Of a stretch of 64,000 bases of DNA, positions 9,130 to 18,760 are shown in pieces. The position numbers and the translations under genes are program-made. Each line of letters begins with the position of its first letter. The first letter of the stretch is position 1. The notes beneath the pieces are model-generated. The model was not told the DNA's origin and ran no database searches. It saw only the letters and a list, made by a program, of their open reading frames with translations. The stretch comes from Bryobacterales bacterium (GTDB lineage Bacteria > Acidobacteriota > Terriglobia > Bryobacterales > UBA6623): positions 1 through 64,000 of the forward strand of contig JAPPMB010000064.1 of the NCBI GenBank assembly GCA_028819255.1, read 5' to 3'.

Positions 9130-11325
9130 TTGGATCGTCACCTGTTCAGCCGCACCCCGCGACCTTCCCGAACCAGGGGCCCTCTGTCGCTGTGCCTGCT
9201 GGCCGTGCTGTCCGCGACCGCTTCGGAACCGGCGGCCGAACAGGTCGCCATCAACCGGCCGACGGTAGCATCCGCGTTCCCTCTCAGCGTCCGGGCCGGG
9301 GAGGCTGCTGACGTCGCCTTCAGCGGGAACTACCTCGACCAGGTCCGGCGCATCCGTTGCGAATGCACCGACGTCAACGTCACGGTATTGTCGGGCAACC
9401 CGCTGGAGGTCCATGCCCGGATCGAGGCGAGCGCCTCCGCGTCGCCGGGTCCCCGCTTCCTGGCGGTTGAGACACCCAAGGGGCAGTCGAACCGGGTCAT
9501 GTTCCGAGTGACCGGCTGGCCCAGTGTCGTCGAGAGCGAGCCGAACGAGAGCTACCGGCAGGCGCAGCCGGTCCCCACGCCGGTGTTGATTGAGGGCCGG
9601 ATCGAGACAGTCCACGACTCGGACATGTTCCGCTTCCGCGCGGACGCGGGCGAGCGTCTGGCGTTCAACGTCCTCACGGGCCGGAGCAGGGCGCCGGGCC
9701 ATGTGGTCGCGATCCTGATGACCGCCTCCGGTCGCGTCCTGGACCGCAATCTCTCCCGCTTCGGGACGGATCCCTACCTGGACCACGTCTTCGCGGAGGC
9801 CGGGGAGTACATTCTGACCGTGATTCCGAGGCGCTTCTCCGACTTCTACACGATTCTGTTCGACGACACGAAGATCAACTGGCAGTACGAACTCGCGATC
9901 GGTCGCAGCCCGATCCTGTGGTCCCTGTTTCCAATGGGCGGAAGACGCGGATCCAGTGTGGAAACCGAACTCCGGGCGGACTTTCTGGACCCGGAATCCG
10001 AGCCGCAGTTCAGCAACGCCAAGCTCTCCGCTTCGCTGGAGCCTTGGCCGGACCCGTGCGGGTGCCGCTACAGGCTCAATGTGGACATTGCCGAGGACGC
10101 TCCGACCGGCGTCCACCACCTGACGTTTCCGGACCCGTCGGGCACGCTGATGCCGTTGGCATTCTCGGTTGGCGACTCTTCCGAGGCGATCGAGCGCGAA
10201 CCGAACGACGGGCTCCACGAGGCCCAGCGCATCTCGCTGCCGTTGGTGCTGAACGGGCGCATTGACGACCCCGGCGACATCGACGGGTTCCTCTTCACGG
10301 TCGACCAGTACGACGAGGTGGCGTTCGAGGTCGACGCCAAGGGCCTGGGCTCGCACATCACCGATCCGAACCTGACCTTGGTGCGGCCTGACGGCGAGCT
10401 GATCGACCGCGGGGACGATCGCTGTCGGCAGTGCGGCCAGTACTTCAACGCTGTCCGCAGGAAGCAGAAGCTTGACTCTAAGTTCTGGCACTACTTCCAG
10501 ACCGGGAACCCGAATGACGCCGACGCGGCCGGCGACTATGTCCTGCAGCTGCGGGACAACTCGGCGCGAGGGGGGCGGAACCACCCATATCGTCTGACGG
10601 TCCGAAAGAAGGTTCCGGGATTCCGTCTCGGCGTGCTCCAGGACAGCGTGCAGGGCCCGCTCGGCGGCGTTGCCGGGATCCCACTCATCCTCCGGCCCGA
10701 AGAGGGGTTCGCGGGCGGGGTTGCCGTCCGCGCTGCGGGCTTGCCCCCCGGTCTGGTTGCCGAGCCGCTCGAGTTGCGGACGGACGAGCCCGCGGGCGCA
10801 CTCGTGATCCGGCATCACGCCGATGCGGCGCAGCCTGAGGCGGTGACCGGGTGGGTCCAGGCGCATGTGCGCGTTCTCGGGACTGCGAGAATCAACGGCA
10901 AGGAAGTGGAGCGCGCCGCGGAACTGCCCTCCTTCTACACCGAGGACGGCGCAGGCTACAACGAAGTTCCGCGCACCGAGGTCCTGGTTTCGTTCGTCCA
11001 GCCGGCCGACTTCTCGCTCGGCATCGAGGAGCCCTTCCGGGGTTTCCGGATGGACCTCGCCAACGGCAACAGGGTCGACACTGAGGTCTCCGTGGCCCGG
11101 GCCGAAGGATTCGGGGCGCCCTTGGAGTTCGAGCCGGTTGAGTTCCCGCCGGGGCTGCGGCTTGAGGCGGAGCCCGAGGAGCAGGGCAAGGTCCGAATCG
11201 CGCTAATCGGGGAGCCGTCCCAGCTCGAAGCACGCTCGCACCGCATCGCCATTCGGGCCTCCGCAACCGCTGACGGCCGACGGACCACCGAAGTCACGCG
11301 CGGATTCGGCCTGCAGGTCAAGTAG
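9130..11325 (+). CDS. secreted protein with bacterial pre-peptidase C-terminal (PPC) domains
   Basis: Exported protein of 731 aa starting at TTG 9130, which follows AGGAGG at 9120-9125 with 4-base spacing. A signal peptide (GPLSLCLLAVLSATASEPAA) is followed by an Ig-like region and two PPC-type modules, recognisable by SEPNESYRQAQPVPTPVLIE plus GRIETVHDSDMFRFRADAG, and EREPNDGLHEAQRISLPLVL plus GRIDDPGDIDGFLFTVDQYD. The C-terminal third is a further set of beta-rich domains. Pairs of cysteines occur in CEC, CGC and CRQC, suggesting disulfides or a bound metal. The stop codon lies one base before the start of the next gene, so it is translated with the DUF1549/DUF1553 and DUF1501 proteins. This triad is common in Acidobacteriota and Planctomycetota; its function is unknown, probably extracellular polymer binding or processing. 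Confidence 0.85.
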   Translation: MDRHLFSRTPRPSRTRGPLSLCLLAVLSATASEPAAEQVAINRPTVASAFPLSVRAGEAADVAFSGNYLDQVRRIRCECTDVNVTVLSGNPLEVHARIEASASASPGPRFLAVETPKGQSNRVMFRVTGWPSVVESEPNESYRQAQPVPTPVLIEGRIETVHDSDMFRFRADAGERLAFNVLTGRSRAPGHVVAILMTASGRVLDRNLSRFGTDPYLDHVFAEAGEYILTVIPRRFSDFYTILFDDTKINWQYELAIGRSPILWSLFPMGGRRGSSVETELRADFLDPESEPQFSNAKLSASLEPWPDPCGCRYRLNVDIAEDAPTGVHHLTFPDPSGTLMPLAFSVGDSSEAIEREPNDGLHEAQRISLPLVLNGRIDDPGDIDGFLFTVDQYDEVAFEVDAKGLGSHITDPNLTLVRPDGELIDRGDDRCRQCGQYFNAVRRKQKLDSKFWHYFQTGNPNDADAAGDYVLQLRDNSARGGRNHPYRLTVRKKVPGFRLGVLQDSVQGPLGGVAGIPLILRPEEGFAGGVAVRAAGLPPGLVAEPLELRTDEPAGALVIRHHADAAQPEAVTGWVQAHVRVLGTARINGKEVERAAELPSFYTEDGAGYNEVPRTEVLVSFVQPADFSLGIEEPFRGFRMDLANGNRVDTEVSVARAEGFGAPLEFEPVEFPPGLRLEAEPEEQGKVRIALIGEPSQLEARSHRIAIRASATADGRRTTEVTRGFGLQVK

Positions 11326-11326
11326 T

Positions 11327-13894
11327 ATGCTCGGTTCGAGGGACGGAGTCATGCTTGCAACCGGAGGGCCTGCGCGGAGGTTCCGTGACGTCGGAGGGAG
11401 GCTTGCGGCGTGTCTGGGAGCGGTTGCAGGGCAGCTCCGTCTTGATGGTTCGGCCGGATTAAGGTGCGTGGCGGAGATCGCGGCGGCGGGCATGATGGCC
11501 GCTGCGATGCTCCTTCAAGGGGCGGCCCGCACAGGCCCGTCGGTCGAGCGTCTGAAGGTCGAGCCCGAAGTCGCGTTCATACGGGGACTTGGGAGCACAC
11601 ACACTCTCCTGTTCACGGCTGTGGACTCGCAGGGTTCCCGACGCGACGTGACGGCGTCAGTCTCCGTCACGGTGGACGCTCCGGATGTCGTGCGCGAATC
11701 TTCCGCCGGAGTCTTCGAGGCGCGGGACTTCGGCTTTGCAAGGATCAAAGCCCGGTATGGGGATCTCGAGGCGGCCGCGGCCGTGGTCGTGCAGCCCCGA
11801 AGCACCGCCCTCATTGACTTCGCCACGGAGGTGGCGCCGATCTTCTCTCAGCGCGGCTGCAACGGCACGAACTGCCACGGGGCGCTCAACGGCCAGAACG
11901 GTTTCAAGCTCTCGCTGTTCGGGTACGACCCTGACGCCGACTATGACGCTGTCGTTCACCAGTCCGAGGGCCGTCGAATCGATCGCGACGAACCCGAAAG
12001 TAGCCTGCTCCTGCAGAAGCCGACCTTCGAGGTTTCGCATGGGGGCGGGCATCTCATCCGGCGGGACGGCTTCGAGTACCAGACACTGCTCGACTGGATC
12101 CGCGACGGCATGCCGGAGCGTGCCGGCAGCGCGGCGCGTCTCCAGCGTATCGAGGTGTATCCGAAGGAGTTCACCATCCTGGAGGGCCCCGGATCCGTCC
12201 AGCAGATCGTCGTGATCGGCCATTACGGGGACGGCAGCCAGCAGGATCTGACGCGGCGGGTGCGCTACTCGTCAGCAGACGACCAGGTTCTCGATGTCTC
12301 CGAGACGGGGCAGGTAACCGCCAGGAGTCCCGGAGAAGGGACCGTGCTGGTCCGAACCCTCGGACAGGTGGCGGCCGTGCGCGTGGGCGTTGCGATGCCG
12401 CCGGCGGATGACGGCCCATCGGTCGAGCCGGCGAACTTCATCGACCAGATGGTGTTTGAGAAGCTCGCCAGGCTGAACGTTCCGCATTCGAGGCCCTCGA
12501 CCGACGCCGAGTTCATACGGCGCGTCCATCTGGACACGATCGGCGTTGTCCCAACGGCTGCGGAGACGCGCCGGTTCCTGAGCGACCCCTCCGATGACCG
12601 TCGGGCGCGGCTCGTCGATGACCTGCTCCGGCGTCCCGAGTACGCGGAGTTCTGGGCGGTGAAATGGGGCGACCTGTTCGCGAACTCCGTCCTGACGTCA
12701 AGTGACGGCACCGCATACCTGCAGGACTGGCTGCGGGGCGCCTTCGAGGACAACATGCCGTACGACGAGTTCGTCACGGCGATCCTCACCGCGACCGGAA
12801 GCACGTGGGAGGTGGGTGCCGTCAATTTCTTCTCGCGCTCGACCGAGGACGTCACCACCCTCGCATCGCAGGCGTTCCTCGGCCTCGGCATCGAATGCGC
12901 CCGCTGCCACGACCACCCGTCCGCGAAGTGGACGCGCGAGGACTTTCTCTCGATGGCGGCGTTCTTCTCGCAGCTGGCTGGAAAAGGCCGTCGCCCGCCC
13001 CCCGTGGAAGCGATCCGATACATCGAGTACGACAAGGAGTTCCGGCATCCGGAAACCAAACAGGTTGTGCGCCCGCGGTTCCTTGACGGCACGGAGCCCC
13101 TGATCCGCCCGCTGGAGGACCGCCGGGCCGTGCTGGCCCGGTGGATGACATCCGCGGAGAATCCATGGTTCGCGCGGGCCACCGTCAACCGCTTCTGGAA
13201 CCAGTTCATGGGCCGGCCGCTAGTCGATCCCGTGGACGACTTTCGACCGAGCAACCCGGCCACCAATCAGCCTCTCCTCGACAGGCTCGCGGAAGACTTC
13301 GTCGAGCACGGATACGATCTCCACCACCTGATCCGGACGATTGCGAACTCCAAGGCCTACCAGCTCTCGTCGGTCCCGGAGCCGGGCAACCGGGACGACG
13401 ACATCAACTACTCGCGGTACTACCTGAAGCGGCTGACGGCTGAGCAGCTCATCGATTCGATCGTGCAGGTCACCGGCGTGCCGCAGGACTACCTCGGGTA
13501 TTATCCGGGCGTTCGTGCGGTAAGTCTTGCCGATCCCGGCGTGCCTTCGGCATTCCTGGACATGTTCGATCGTCCCAAGCGGGATGCCGCGAAATGCGAG
13601 CGGAACGAGAGCGTTTCCCTGCGGCAGGCAATGCACATGCTGGTCGGGGACACGGTCAACGAGAAGATCCGGGCCAGTGCCGGGAGCGGACATCTGGCGA
13701 GACTTCTCCAGGAGGGCAGGTCCGACAGCGAGATCGTCGATCAGCTGTACCTGGCAGCATTGTCACGTCTTCCCCGACCGAACGAGAGGGACGACTGCCA
13801 GACCGTGATATCCCGGTCAGCCGATCGCTCGACTGGGCTGCAGAGCGTCCTCTGGGCGCTCCTGAGCACGAACGAGTTCCTATACAATCACTGA
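11327..13894 (+). CDS. DUF1549/DUF1553 protein with Ig-like domains and cytochrome-like motif
   Basis: An 855-aa exported protein. After a long N-terminus whose real hydrophobic segment is AEIAAAGMMAAAMLLQGAAR come a bacterial Ig-like (Big_2) domain, then a cytochrome-like patch (FSQRGCNGTNCHGALNG, near residue 178), a second Ig-like domain, DUF1549 (EKLARLNVPHSRPSTDAEFI through LGLGIECARCHDHPSAKWT) and DUF1553 (FARATVNRFWNQFMGRPLVD to the end). The heme-like motif is C-x4-C-H, as usual in this family, while ARCHDHP contains a second C-x-x-C-H (CARCH). The start ATG 11327 is one base after the preceding stop; later in-frame starts would give a more normal signal peptide. It precedes a DUF1501 gene, its usual partner. 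Biochemical role is unknown; planctomycetal homologues are thought to be secreted. Confidence 0.88.
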   Translation: MLGSRDGVMLATGGPARRFRDVGGRLAACLGAVAGQLRLDGSAGLRCVAEIAAAGMMAAAMLLQGAARTGPSVERLKVEPEVAFIRGLGSTHTLLFTAVDSQGSRRDVTASVSVTVDAPDVVRESSAGVFEARDFGFARIKARYGDLEAAAAVVVQPRSTALIDFATEVAPIFSQRGCNGTNCHGALNGQNGFKLSLFGYDPDADYDAVVHQSEGRRIDRDEPESSLLLQKPTFEVSHGGGHLIRRDGFEYQTLLDWIRDGMPERAGSAARLQRIEVYPKEFTILEGPGSVQQIVVIGHYGDGSQQDLTRRVRYSSADDQVLDVSETGQVTARSPGEGTVLVRTLGQVAAVRVGVAMPPADDGPSVEPANFIDQMVFEKLARLNVPHSRPSTDAEFIRRVHLDTIGVVPTAAETRRFLSDPSDDRRARLVDDLLRRPEYAEFWAVKWGDLFANSVLTSSDGTAYLQDWLRGAFEDNMPYDEFVTAILTATGSTWEVGAVNFFSRSTEDVTTLASQAFLGLGIECARCHDHPSAKWTREDFLSMAAFFSQLAGKGRRPPPVEAIRYIEYDKEFRHPETKQVVRPRFLDGTEPLIRPLEDRRAVLARWMTSAENPWFARATVNRFWNQFMGRPLVDPVDDFRPSNPATNQPLLDRLAEDFVEHGYDLHHLIRTIANSKAYQLSSVPEPGNRDDDINYSRYYLKRLTAEQLIDSIVQVTGVPQDYLGYYPGVRAVSLADPGVPSAFLDMFDRPKRDAAKCERNESVSLRQAMHMLVGDTVNEKIRASAGSGHLARLLQEGRSDSEIVDQLYLAALSRLPRPNERDDCQTVISRSADRSTGLQSVLWALLSTNEFLYNH

Positions 13895-13951
13895 CAGTCG
13901 GGAAGACGCCGGACTCTCGTCGGCTTTTCCGACCTGCCGGATCCGTAAGAG

Positions 13952-15265
13952 ATGCGAGGACGAGGCTACTACGGCGCGACGCCTCCAGGCCTGTGGGGGC
14001 GTCGCGAGTTCCTGCGCGTGGGCTCGCTGGGCGCGCTCGGTCTCGGTCTCAGCGACTATCTGCGGCTGAGTGCGGGGCAGCCAACCCCCGCCCGCGGGGA
14101 CGCCTGCATCATGATCGTCTTGGACGGGGGGCCGCCGCAGCACGAGACGTTCGACATGAAGCCGGACGCCCCGTCCGACGTGGCGGGGACCTTCCGGCCG
14201 ATTCCGACCAACGTTTCCGGGATCCGGATCTGCGAGCATCTCCCGCGGACTGCCATGCAGGCCGACAAGTTCGCCATCCTGCGCTCCGTGTACGGCGACA
14301 CCGCGATCCACTTCACCGGCGTCTACTACCTCATGACCGGGTTCATGCCGCTTCAGTCCGTGGACTTTCCAAGCCGCGGAGCGGTCGTCGCCAAGGAGCT
14401 GGGATCCCGAAACGGCTTGCCGCCGTACGTCCTGAACGCCACTCTGGATCACGCGGCGGGCCCAGGGTTCCTCGGCAGCGCATACTCGCCGTTCTGGGTG
14501 CGCAGCGACCCGAGTTCACCCGATTTCCGGATCGACGATCTGGAGATCCCGCTGGACATGGACTGGAGCGAGATTTCGGACCGACGGTGGCTGGTCAAGA
14601 GGCTCGACGCCCAATTCCGGGAGCGGGACACCAAGGGACTCTTTTCCGATCGAGAGCGGTTCTTCCAGGAGGCCGAGAGCATCATCCGCTCGCCGGCGGT
14701 CAAGACCGCATTTGACATTTCCGCCGAACCCGAGCGTCTCCGCAACCGGTACGGTCGCACGCCATTGGGCCAGGGCTGCCTTCTGGCGCGCAGGCTCGTC
14801 GAGGGCGGCGTGCGATTCGTCACCATCAACGCGGCCCGGGCGATCTGGGACACGCACTCCGACAACTTCAATCGCTGCGAGAAGGTCCTGCTTCCCGAAT
14901 TCGACGCGGCGTTCGCGACTCTCATGGAGGACATGCACCAGAGGGGGTTGCTGGAGTCGACGCTCGTCGTGGTTGCCGGCGAATTCGGGCGGACGCCGAA
15001 GATCAACCCGAATGCCGGACGCGACCACTGGCCCAAGGTGTTCTCCGCGGTGCTTGCGGGTGCAGGCGTCCAGGGCGGACAGGCGTACGGCTCGTCCGAC
15101 TCGGTCGGCGGCGAGCCCAGAGACAATCCCGTTTCGATGGAGGACCTGACCGCAACGATCTACGACCGCCTCGGCATCGATCCGGACAAGGAATACCACA
15201 CGCCAACGAACCGTCCAGTCCGCCTGGCGAATCGCGGCAAGCCCATAACGTCCCATCTGGTCTGA
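13952..15265 (+). CDS. DUF1501 protein, Tat-exported
   Basis: A 437-aa DUF1501 protein of the alkaline phosphatase/sulfatase fold. The twin-arginine signal is GRREFLRVGSLGALGLGLSD, so it folds before export to the periplasm. Fold-typical patches are IMIVLDGGPPQHETFDMKPD near the start, GQGCLLARRLVEGGVRFVTI in the middle, and VVVAGEFGRTPKINPNAGRD before the C-terminus. The sulfatase-type cysteine motif is absent, so it should not be called a sulfatase. It follows the DUF1549/DUF1553 gene by 57 bases on the same strand, completing the three-gene block that starts at 9130. Substrate and reaction are unknown. Confidence 0.88.
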   Translation: MRGRGYYGATPPGLWGRREFLRVGSLGALGLGLSDYLRLSAGQPTPARGDACIMIVLDGGPPQHETFDMKPDAPSDVAGTFRPIPTNVSGIRICEHLPRTAMQADKFAILRSVYGDTAIHFTGVYYLMTGFMPLQSVDFPSRGAVVAKELGSRNGLPPYVLNATLDHAAGPGFLGSAYSPFWVRSDPSSPDFRIDDLEIPLDMDWSEISDRRWLVKRLDAQFRERDTKGLFSDRERFFQEAESIIRSPAVKTAFDISAEPERLRNRYGRTPLGQGCLLARRLVEGGVRFVTINAARAIWDTHSDNFNRCEKVLLPEFDAAFATLMEDMHQRGLLESTLVVVAGEFGRTPKINPNAGRDHWPKVFSAVLAGAGVQGGQAYGSSDSVGGEPRDNPVSMEDLTATIYDRLGIDPDKEYHTPTNRPVRLANRGKPITSHLV

Positions 15266-15975
15266 CATTCGGGCGAGTGGCCCTGGCGGGTGCGCTCTTC
15301 ATATCCAGGATGGCGATTGGCACTCACCTTCCCCGCCTGCCTCAGTTCGGGATCACAGCGTGTCTCATGAGCCCGCGTCTCTCGTTCCAAACCGTACGTT
15401 CCGGCACTCTGGGTGGTGCACTTCGGAGTCAAGCCGGAGTCGCAGTCTCCGGCGAGGCCGCGACTTTGTCTGCACAGTCTGTGTGGGCCGGCAGCCCTCC
15501 TTCGAGCCCGTGTACGGCCGACGGCGGCGACCATCGCGAACAGGGTCTGTCGTTCGAGCACTTGCGGGAGACCGCCCAGAGGTCCCAGGAAGGAGTCGAG
15601 GGCGTCGCAGTCGCCAAGCGGGCGTCTCAGGTGTCCGAGCGGGTGGGTGCAACAGAGCGGTCCCGGAGGTGGTGCGGGCTCAACAGTTCCCGGCGGCATC
15701 GGCAAGGAATGGGGTGGTCCGGGTTGATCAGATAACTGGCCGGCGAAATCAAGGTGGAGTCTGCGGCTCCCCTCCCGTCTCCGTCCGCGAAGTCGTATTT
15801 GCTCCTTTGTTGTGCTGAGACAATGCCCCTGATTGCGCCAGTGGGGCACAGTCCTTGAGATTGGTGCGTTTGGAGTGGTGACAGGCACTGGAAGTGGCGA
15901 CGGAATCCCCACGGACCCGCCCGTTGGGTCTCATCTCGCGATGACACCCGGATGCAGGGCGCGGCAAACCTCCGA
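15266..15975. other. intergenic, no supported gene
   Basis: A long gap (about 710 bases) between the DUF1501 gene and the isomerase/epimerase remnant. Several open frames pass through it on both strands but none shows a domain or a plausible start. Given the pseudogene at its right end, it may be old coding DNA now beyond recognition. Confidence 0.45.
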
Positions 15976-16451
15976 TCAGAGACACAGGCGCCGCTTCCCG
16001 TATTCAAGGCAGGCAACGTTGTTGTCTTCCTCGATCCGGGGACGCTCGTCCAACGGACGCTGTTCAATGCGCTGGAGGGGCTTTCCGTGTCTGCGAACAT
16101 TCCTGAGCGCAGCTGCCAGATCCCGGCCCGGCACGCGCCCCATAGTGGTCCAGTACTCGTCGCGCAGGCACGAGATCTTCAGGGGTCGCGGTTAATCACT
16201 TCCAGTGTGAATCGTACTTTGGGACGCACCGTCCGGATTGCGTCCACCACGGCCTCCAGATCCAGGCAGCCCCCTCCGAACGGGACCTCGGCAAGCAGGA
16301 ATCCGTCCTCGTACGCCTCGACGCCCATGTCCTTGAGGTGTACGGCGGTCGCGTACGGGGCGAACGGTCCGGCTGTCTCGAGAGGATCCTCCAGCAGCGA
16401 TACCGGAAGCAATCCGACCGTGTCGCGGTCAGGCTGGCGCCCGATGTTCCG
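15976..16451 (-). pseudogene. sugar phosphate isomerase/epimerase (AP_endonuc_2), truncated and frameshifted
   Basis: The C-terminal half of a xylose-isomerase-like TIM-barrel protein. One minus-strand frame, open from 16451 down, reads SLLEDPLETAGPFAPYATAV, HLKDMGVEAYEDGFLLAEVP and FGGGCLDLEAVVDAIR, ending EVINRDP-TGA near 16180. If one C is added in the run GACCCC, the next frame continues with PLKISCLRDEYWTTMGRVPG and RDLAAALRNVRRHGKPLQRI to TGA 15978-15976. The join NRDPLK-(I/V)-x-CL-x-D-x-YW is the normal family sequence, so a single base is missing. The N-terminal half (about 130 residues) is gone: an in-frame TAA at 16454-16452 and the start region of the next gene replace it. HLKDM holds the usual barrel metal-ligand histidine. 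Dead whether or not the frameshift is a sequencing error. Confidence 0.75.
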
Positions 16452-16513
16452 TTACGCTGGAAAACTTGGCCGCAGCGACCGTGGTGCGGTCGATGGCCGC
16501 AAGGAGGGAATCC

Positions 16514-18646
16514 ATGGGTGATCTTGTCCAGTTGAGCATCGTGGACGGAGTAGGCGTGATCACGGTGCAAAACCCGCCGGTGAACGCGCTTAGTCCGGGC
16601 GTGCCGGAGGGCATCCTCGAGGGGGTCGAGAGCTTCGTGGCCGATGCGGGCGTGAACGCGATCGTCCTGATTGGCGGGGGCCGGACCTTCATTGCCGGAG
16701 CCGACATCAAGGAGTTCGGCAAGATCACTTCCGGACAGAAGAGGCGCGGGCCCGGCCTCATCTCGGTGATCGATGCTCTCGAGAATGCGGCGAAGCCCAC
16801 CGTGGCCGCGATTCACGGATTCGCCTTCGGCGGGGGCCTCGAGGCCGCCCAGGGCTGCCACTACCGGGTCGCGCTGCGATCGGCCCGGGTCGGCCAGCCG
16901 GAGGTCAAGCTCGGGATCATCCCCGGAGCGCACGGCACGCAGCGGCTTCCGCGCCTTGCCGGCGTCCGGAAGGCGCTGGAAATGTGCTCGCTGGGCAGTC
17001 CGATCTTCGCCGACGAGGCGCATCGGTTTGGAATCGTAGACCGCGTCATCGAGGGAGACGGGTACGAAGAGCTCCTCGCAGGGGCGGTGGCGTTCGCAGC
17101 GGAAAGAGCCTCGAGCGGAGAGCCGCACCCGAAGGCGAGCGAGAGCGACGCCAAGCTCGGCACGCCGGAGGAGGCGGCCCCCCTGTGCGATGCCGCCCGG
17201 GCGCTGGTGCGGAAGAAGCGGCGCGGACAGATGGCGCCCCTGAAGGCCATCGACGCCGTCGAGGCCGCCGTCTCGCTGCCGTTCTCAGAGGGAATCAAGC
17301 GCGAAGCCGAGATCTTCCGCGAGTGCCTCTTCTCCACCCAGTCGAAGGCCCTGATCCACGCCTTCTTCTCGGAACGGGCCGCGCGCAAGATTCCCGACGT
17401 GCCGAAGGACCATCCCTCGAGGCAGGTCCAGTCCGCCGCCGTGATCGGAGCCGGCACGATGGGCGGCGGGATCGCGATGTCCTACGTCAACGCGGGCATC
17501 CCGGTCCGGCTCGCCGAAGTGAGCCGGGAGGCACTCGATCGGGGCGTGGCGACGATCCGCAAGAACTATGAGCGGTCGGTCAGGGGCGGGCGCTTCACGG
17601 CGGAGTTCGTCGAGCAGCGGATGGCGATGATCACCCCCCAGCTCGACTGGGAGGGCTTCGGCGAAGCCGACATCATCGTTGAGGCTGTGTTCGAGAACAT
17701 GGCTCTGAAAAAGGAGATCTTCGGGCGAATCGACGGCGTGGCCCGGCCCGGAGCGGTGCTCGCGACGAACACTTCAACGTTGAGCGTGGACGAGATCGCC
17801 AGCGCGACATCGCGTCCCGAGGACGTCATCGGCCATCACTTCTTCAGCCCTGCGAACGTGATGCGCCTCCTTGAGATCGTGCGCGGCGCCAAGACGGGCA
17901 GGGAAGTCGTCGCGACTTCGATGGCGCTCGCCCGACGCCTCAGGAAGGTCGGCGTGCTCGTCGGCAACTGCCTGGGATTCGTGGGCAATCGCATGTTCCA
18001 CCCCTACCGCCGAGAGGCGCAGTTCCTCGCCGAGGAAGGAGCCAAGCCCGCGACAGTGGACCGGGTGCTGTACGACTTCGGGGCCGCGATGGGCCCGATG
18101 GCCGTAGGTGACCTGGCAGGGCTCGACGTGGGCATGCGAGTGCGCAAGGAGTCTCCCCAGATGTACCCGCCGGGTACGCGCCGTCCCGTAGCGGAGGATG
18201 CGCTGTGCGAACTGGGACGCTACGGTCAGAAGACGGGAGCTGGGTGGTATCGATACGGTGCGGACCGGAGCCGTCACGAGGATCCGGAGGTAGATGCGCT
18301 CCTGCGGCGGATCGCCGCCGAGAACGGCATCGAGCAGCGGGAGATACCGGAGGACGAGATCCTTGACCGTGTCGTCTACGCGCTCGTCAATGAAGGGGCA
18401 CGGATCCTGGAAGAGGGCTTTGCCCTGAGGTCGTCCGACATTGACGTGATCTACCTCTACGGCTACGGATTCCCACCCCAGAGGGGCGGGCCAATGTTCT
18501 ATGCCGACACAGTCGGCCTCGAAAAGGTCCTCGAGCGCGTCGAGGAGTTCCATCAGCGCCACGGGCACTGGTGGCGTCCCGCTCCCCTGCTGAGGGAACT
18601 TGCGCAGGCCGGGAGCAGTTTCGGAGAGTGGGACCGGTCGTGCTAG
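16514..18646 (+). CDS. bifunctional enoyl-CoA hydratase / 3-hydroxyacyl-CoA dehydrogenase
   Basis: A 710-aa fatty-acid beta-oxidation multifunctional enzyme (FadJ/MFE-1 type), expected in the cytoplasm. Residues 1-190 are a crotonase domain with oxyanion-hole sequence FIAGADIKEFG and catalytic glutamates in FGGGLEAAQGCHYRVALRSA and QPEVKLGIIPGAHGTQRLPR. From about residue 310 follows the NAD-binding Rossmann fold (AAVIGAGTMGGGIAMSYVNA), then the catalytic histidine region DVIGHHFFSPANVMRLLEIV, two 3HCDH C-terminal domains and the signature YGYGFPPQRGGPMFY. The hydration and NAD-dependent oxidation steps are thus fused. ATG 16514 follows AAGGAGGG (16501-16508), which settles the start over the upstream ATG 16466. 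No thiolase or acyl-CoA dehydrogenase gene is adjacent. Confidence 0.93.
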   Translation: MGDLVQLSIVDGVGVITVQNPPVNALSPGVPEGILEGVESFVADAGVNAIVLIGGGRTFIAGADIKEFGKITSGQKRRGPGLISVIDALENAAKPTVAAIHGFAFGGGLEAAQGCHYRVALRSARVGQPEVKLGIIPGAHGTQRLPRLAGVRKALEMCSLGSPIFADEAHRFGIVDRVIEGDGYEELLAGAVAFAAERASSGEPHPKASESDAKLGTPEEAAPLCDAARALVRKKRRGQMAPLKAIDAVEAAVSLPFSEGIKREAEIFRECLFSTQSKALIHAFFSERAARKIPDVPKDHPSRQVQSAAVIGAGTMGGGIAMSYVNAGIPVRLAEVSREALDRGVATIRKNYERSVRGGRFTAEFVEQRMAMITPQLDWEGFGEADIIVEAVFENMALKKEIFGRIDGVARPGAVLATNTSTLSVDEIASATSRPEDVIGHHFFSPANVMRLLEIVRGAKTGREVVATSMALARRLRKVGVLVGNCLGFVGNRMFHPYRREAQFLAEEGAKPATVDRVLYDFGAAMGPMAVGDLAGLDVGMRVRKESPQMYPPGTRRPVAEDALCELGRYGQKTGAGWYRYGADRSRHEDPEVDALLRRIAAENGIEQREIPEDEILDRVVYALVNEGARILEEGFALRSSDIDVIYLYGYGFPPQRGGPMFYADTVGLEKVLERVEEFHQRHGHWWRPAPLLRELAQAGSSFGEWDRSC

Positions 18647-18760
18647 AGCCGACGGCAGGCTTGGAGCCGTGGCTTCGCTGAATGCGCGTTGTCGTCGTCC
18701 CGGCTTGCTGACGCCCGAAGGGTCGGCAAGTTTCCGTCACGTCGGGGATTCCCGGCCCGT

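Noticed and set aside
13952-15265. DUF1501 protein as a sulfatase
   Set aside because: The fold is shared but there is no C/S-x-P-x-R motif, so formylglycine chemistry is not possible.
15266-15975. Possible coding gene in the gap after the DUF1501 gene
   Set aside because: Several frames are open but give Arg/Pro/Gly-rich, domain-free translations typical of non-coding GC-rich DNA.
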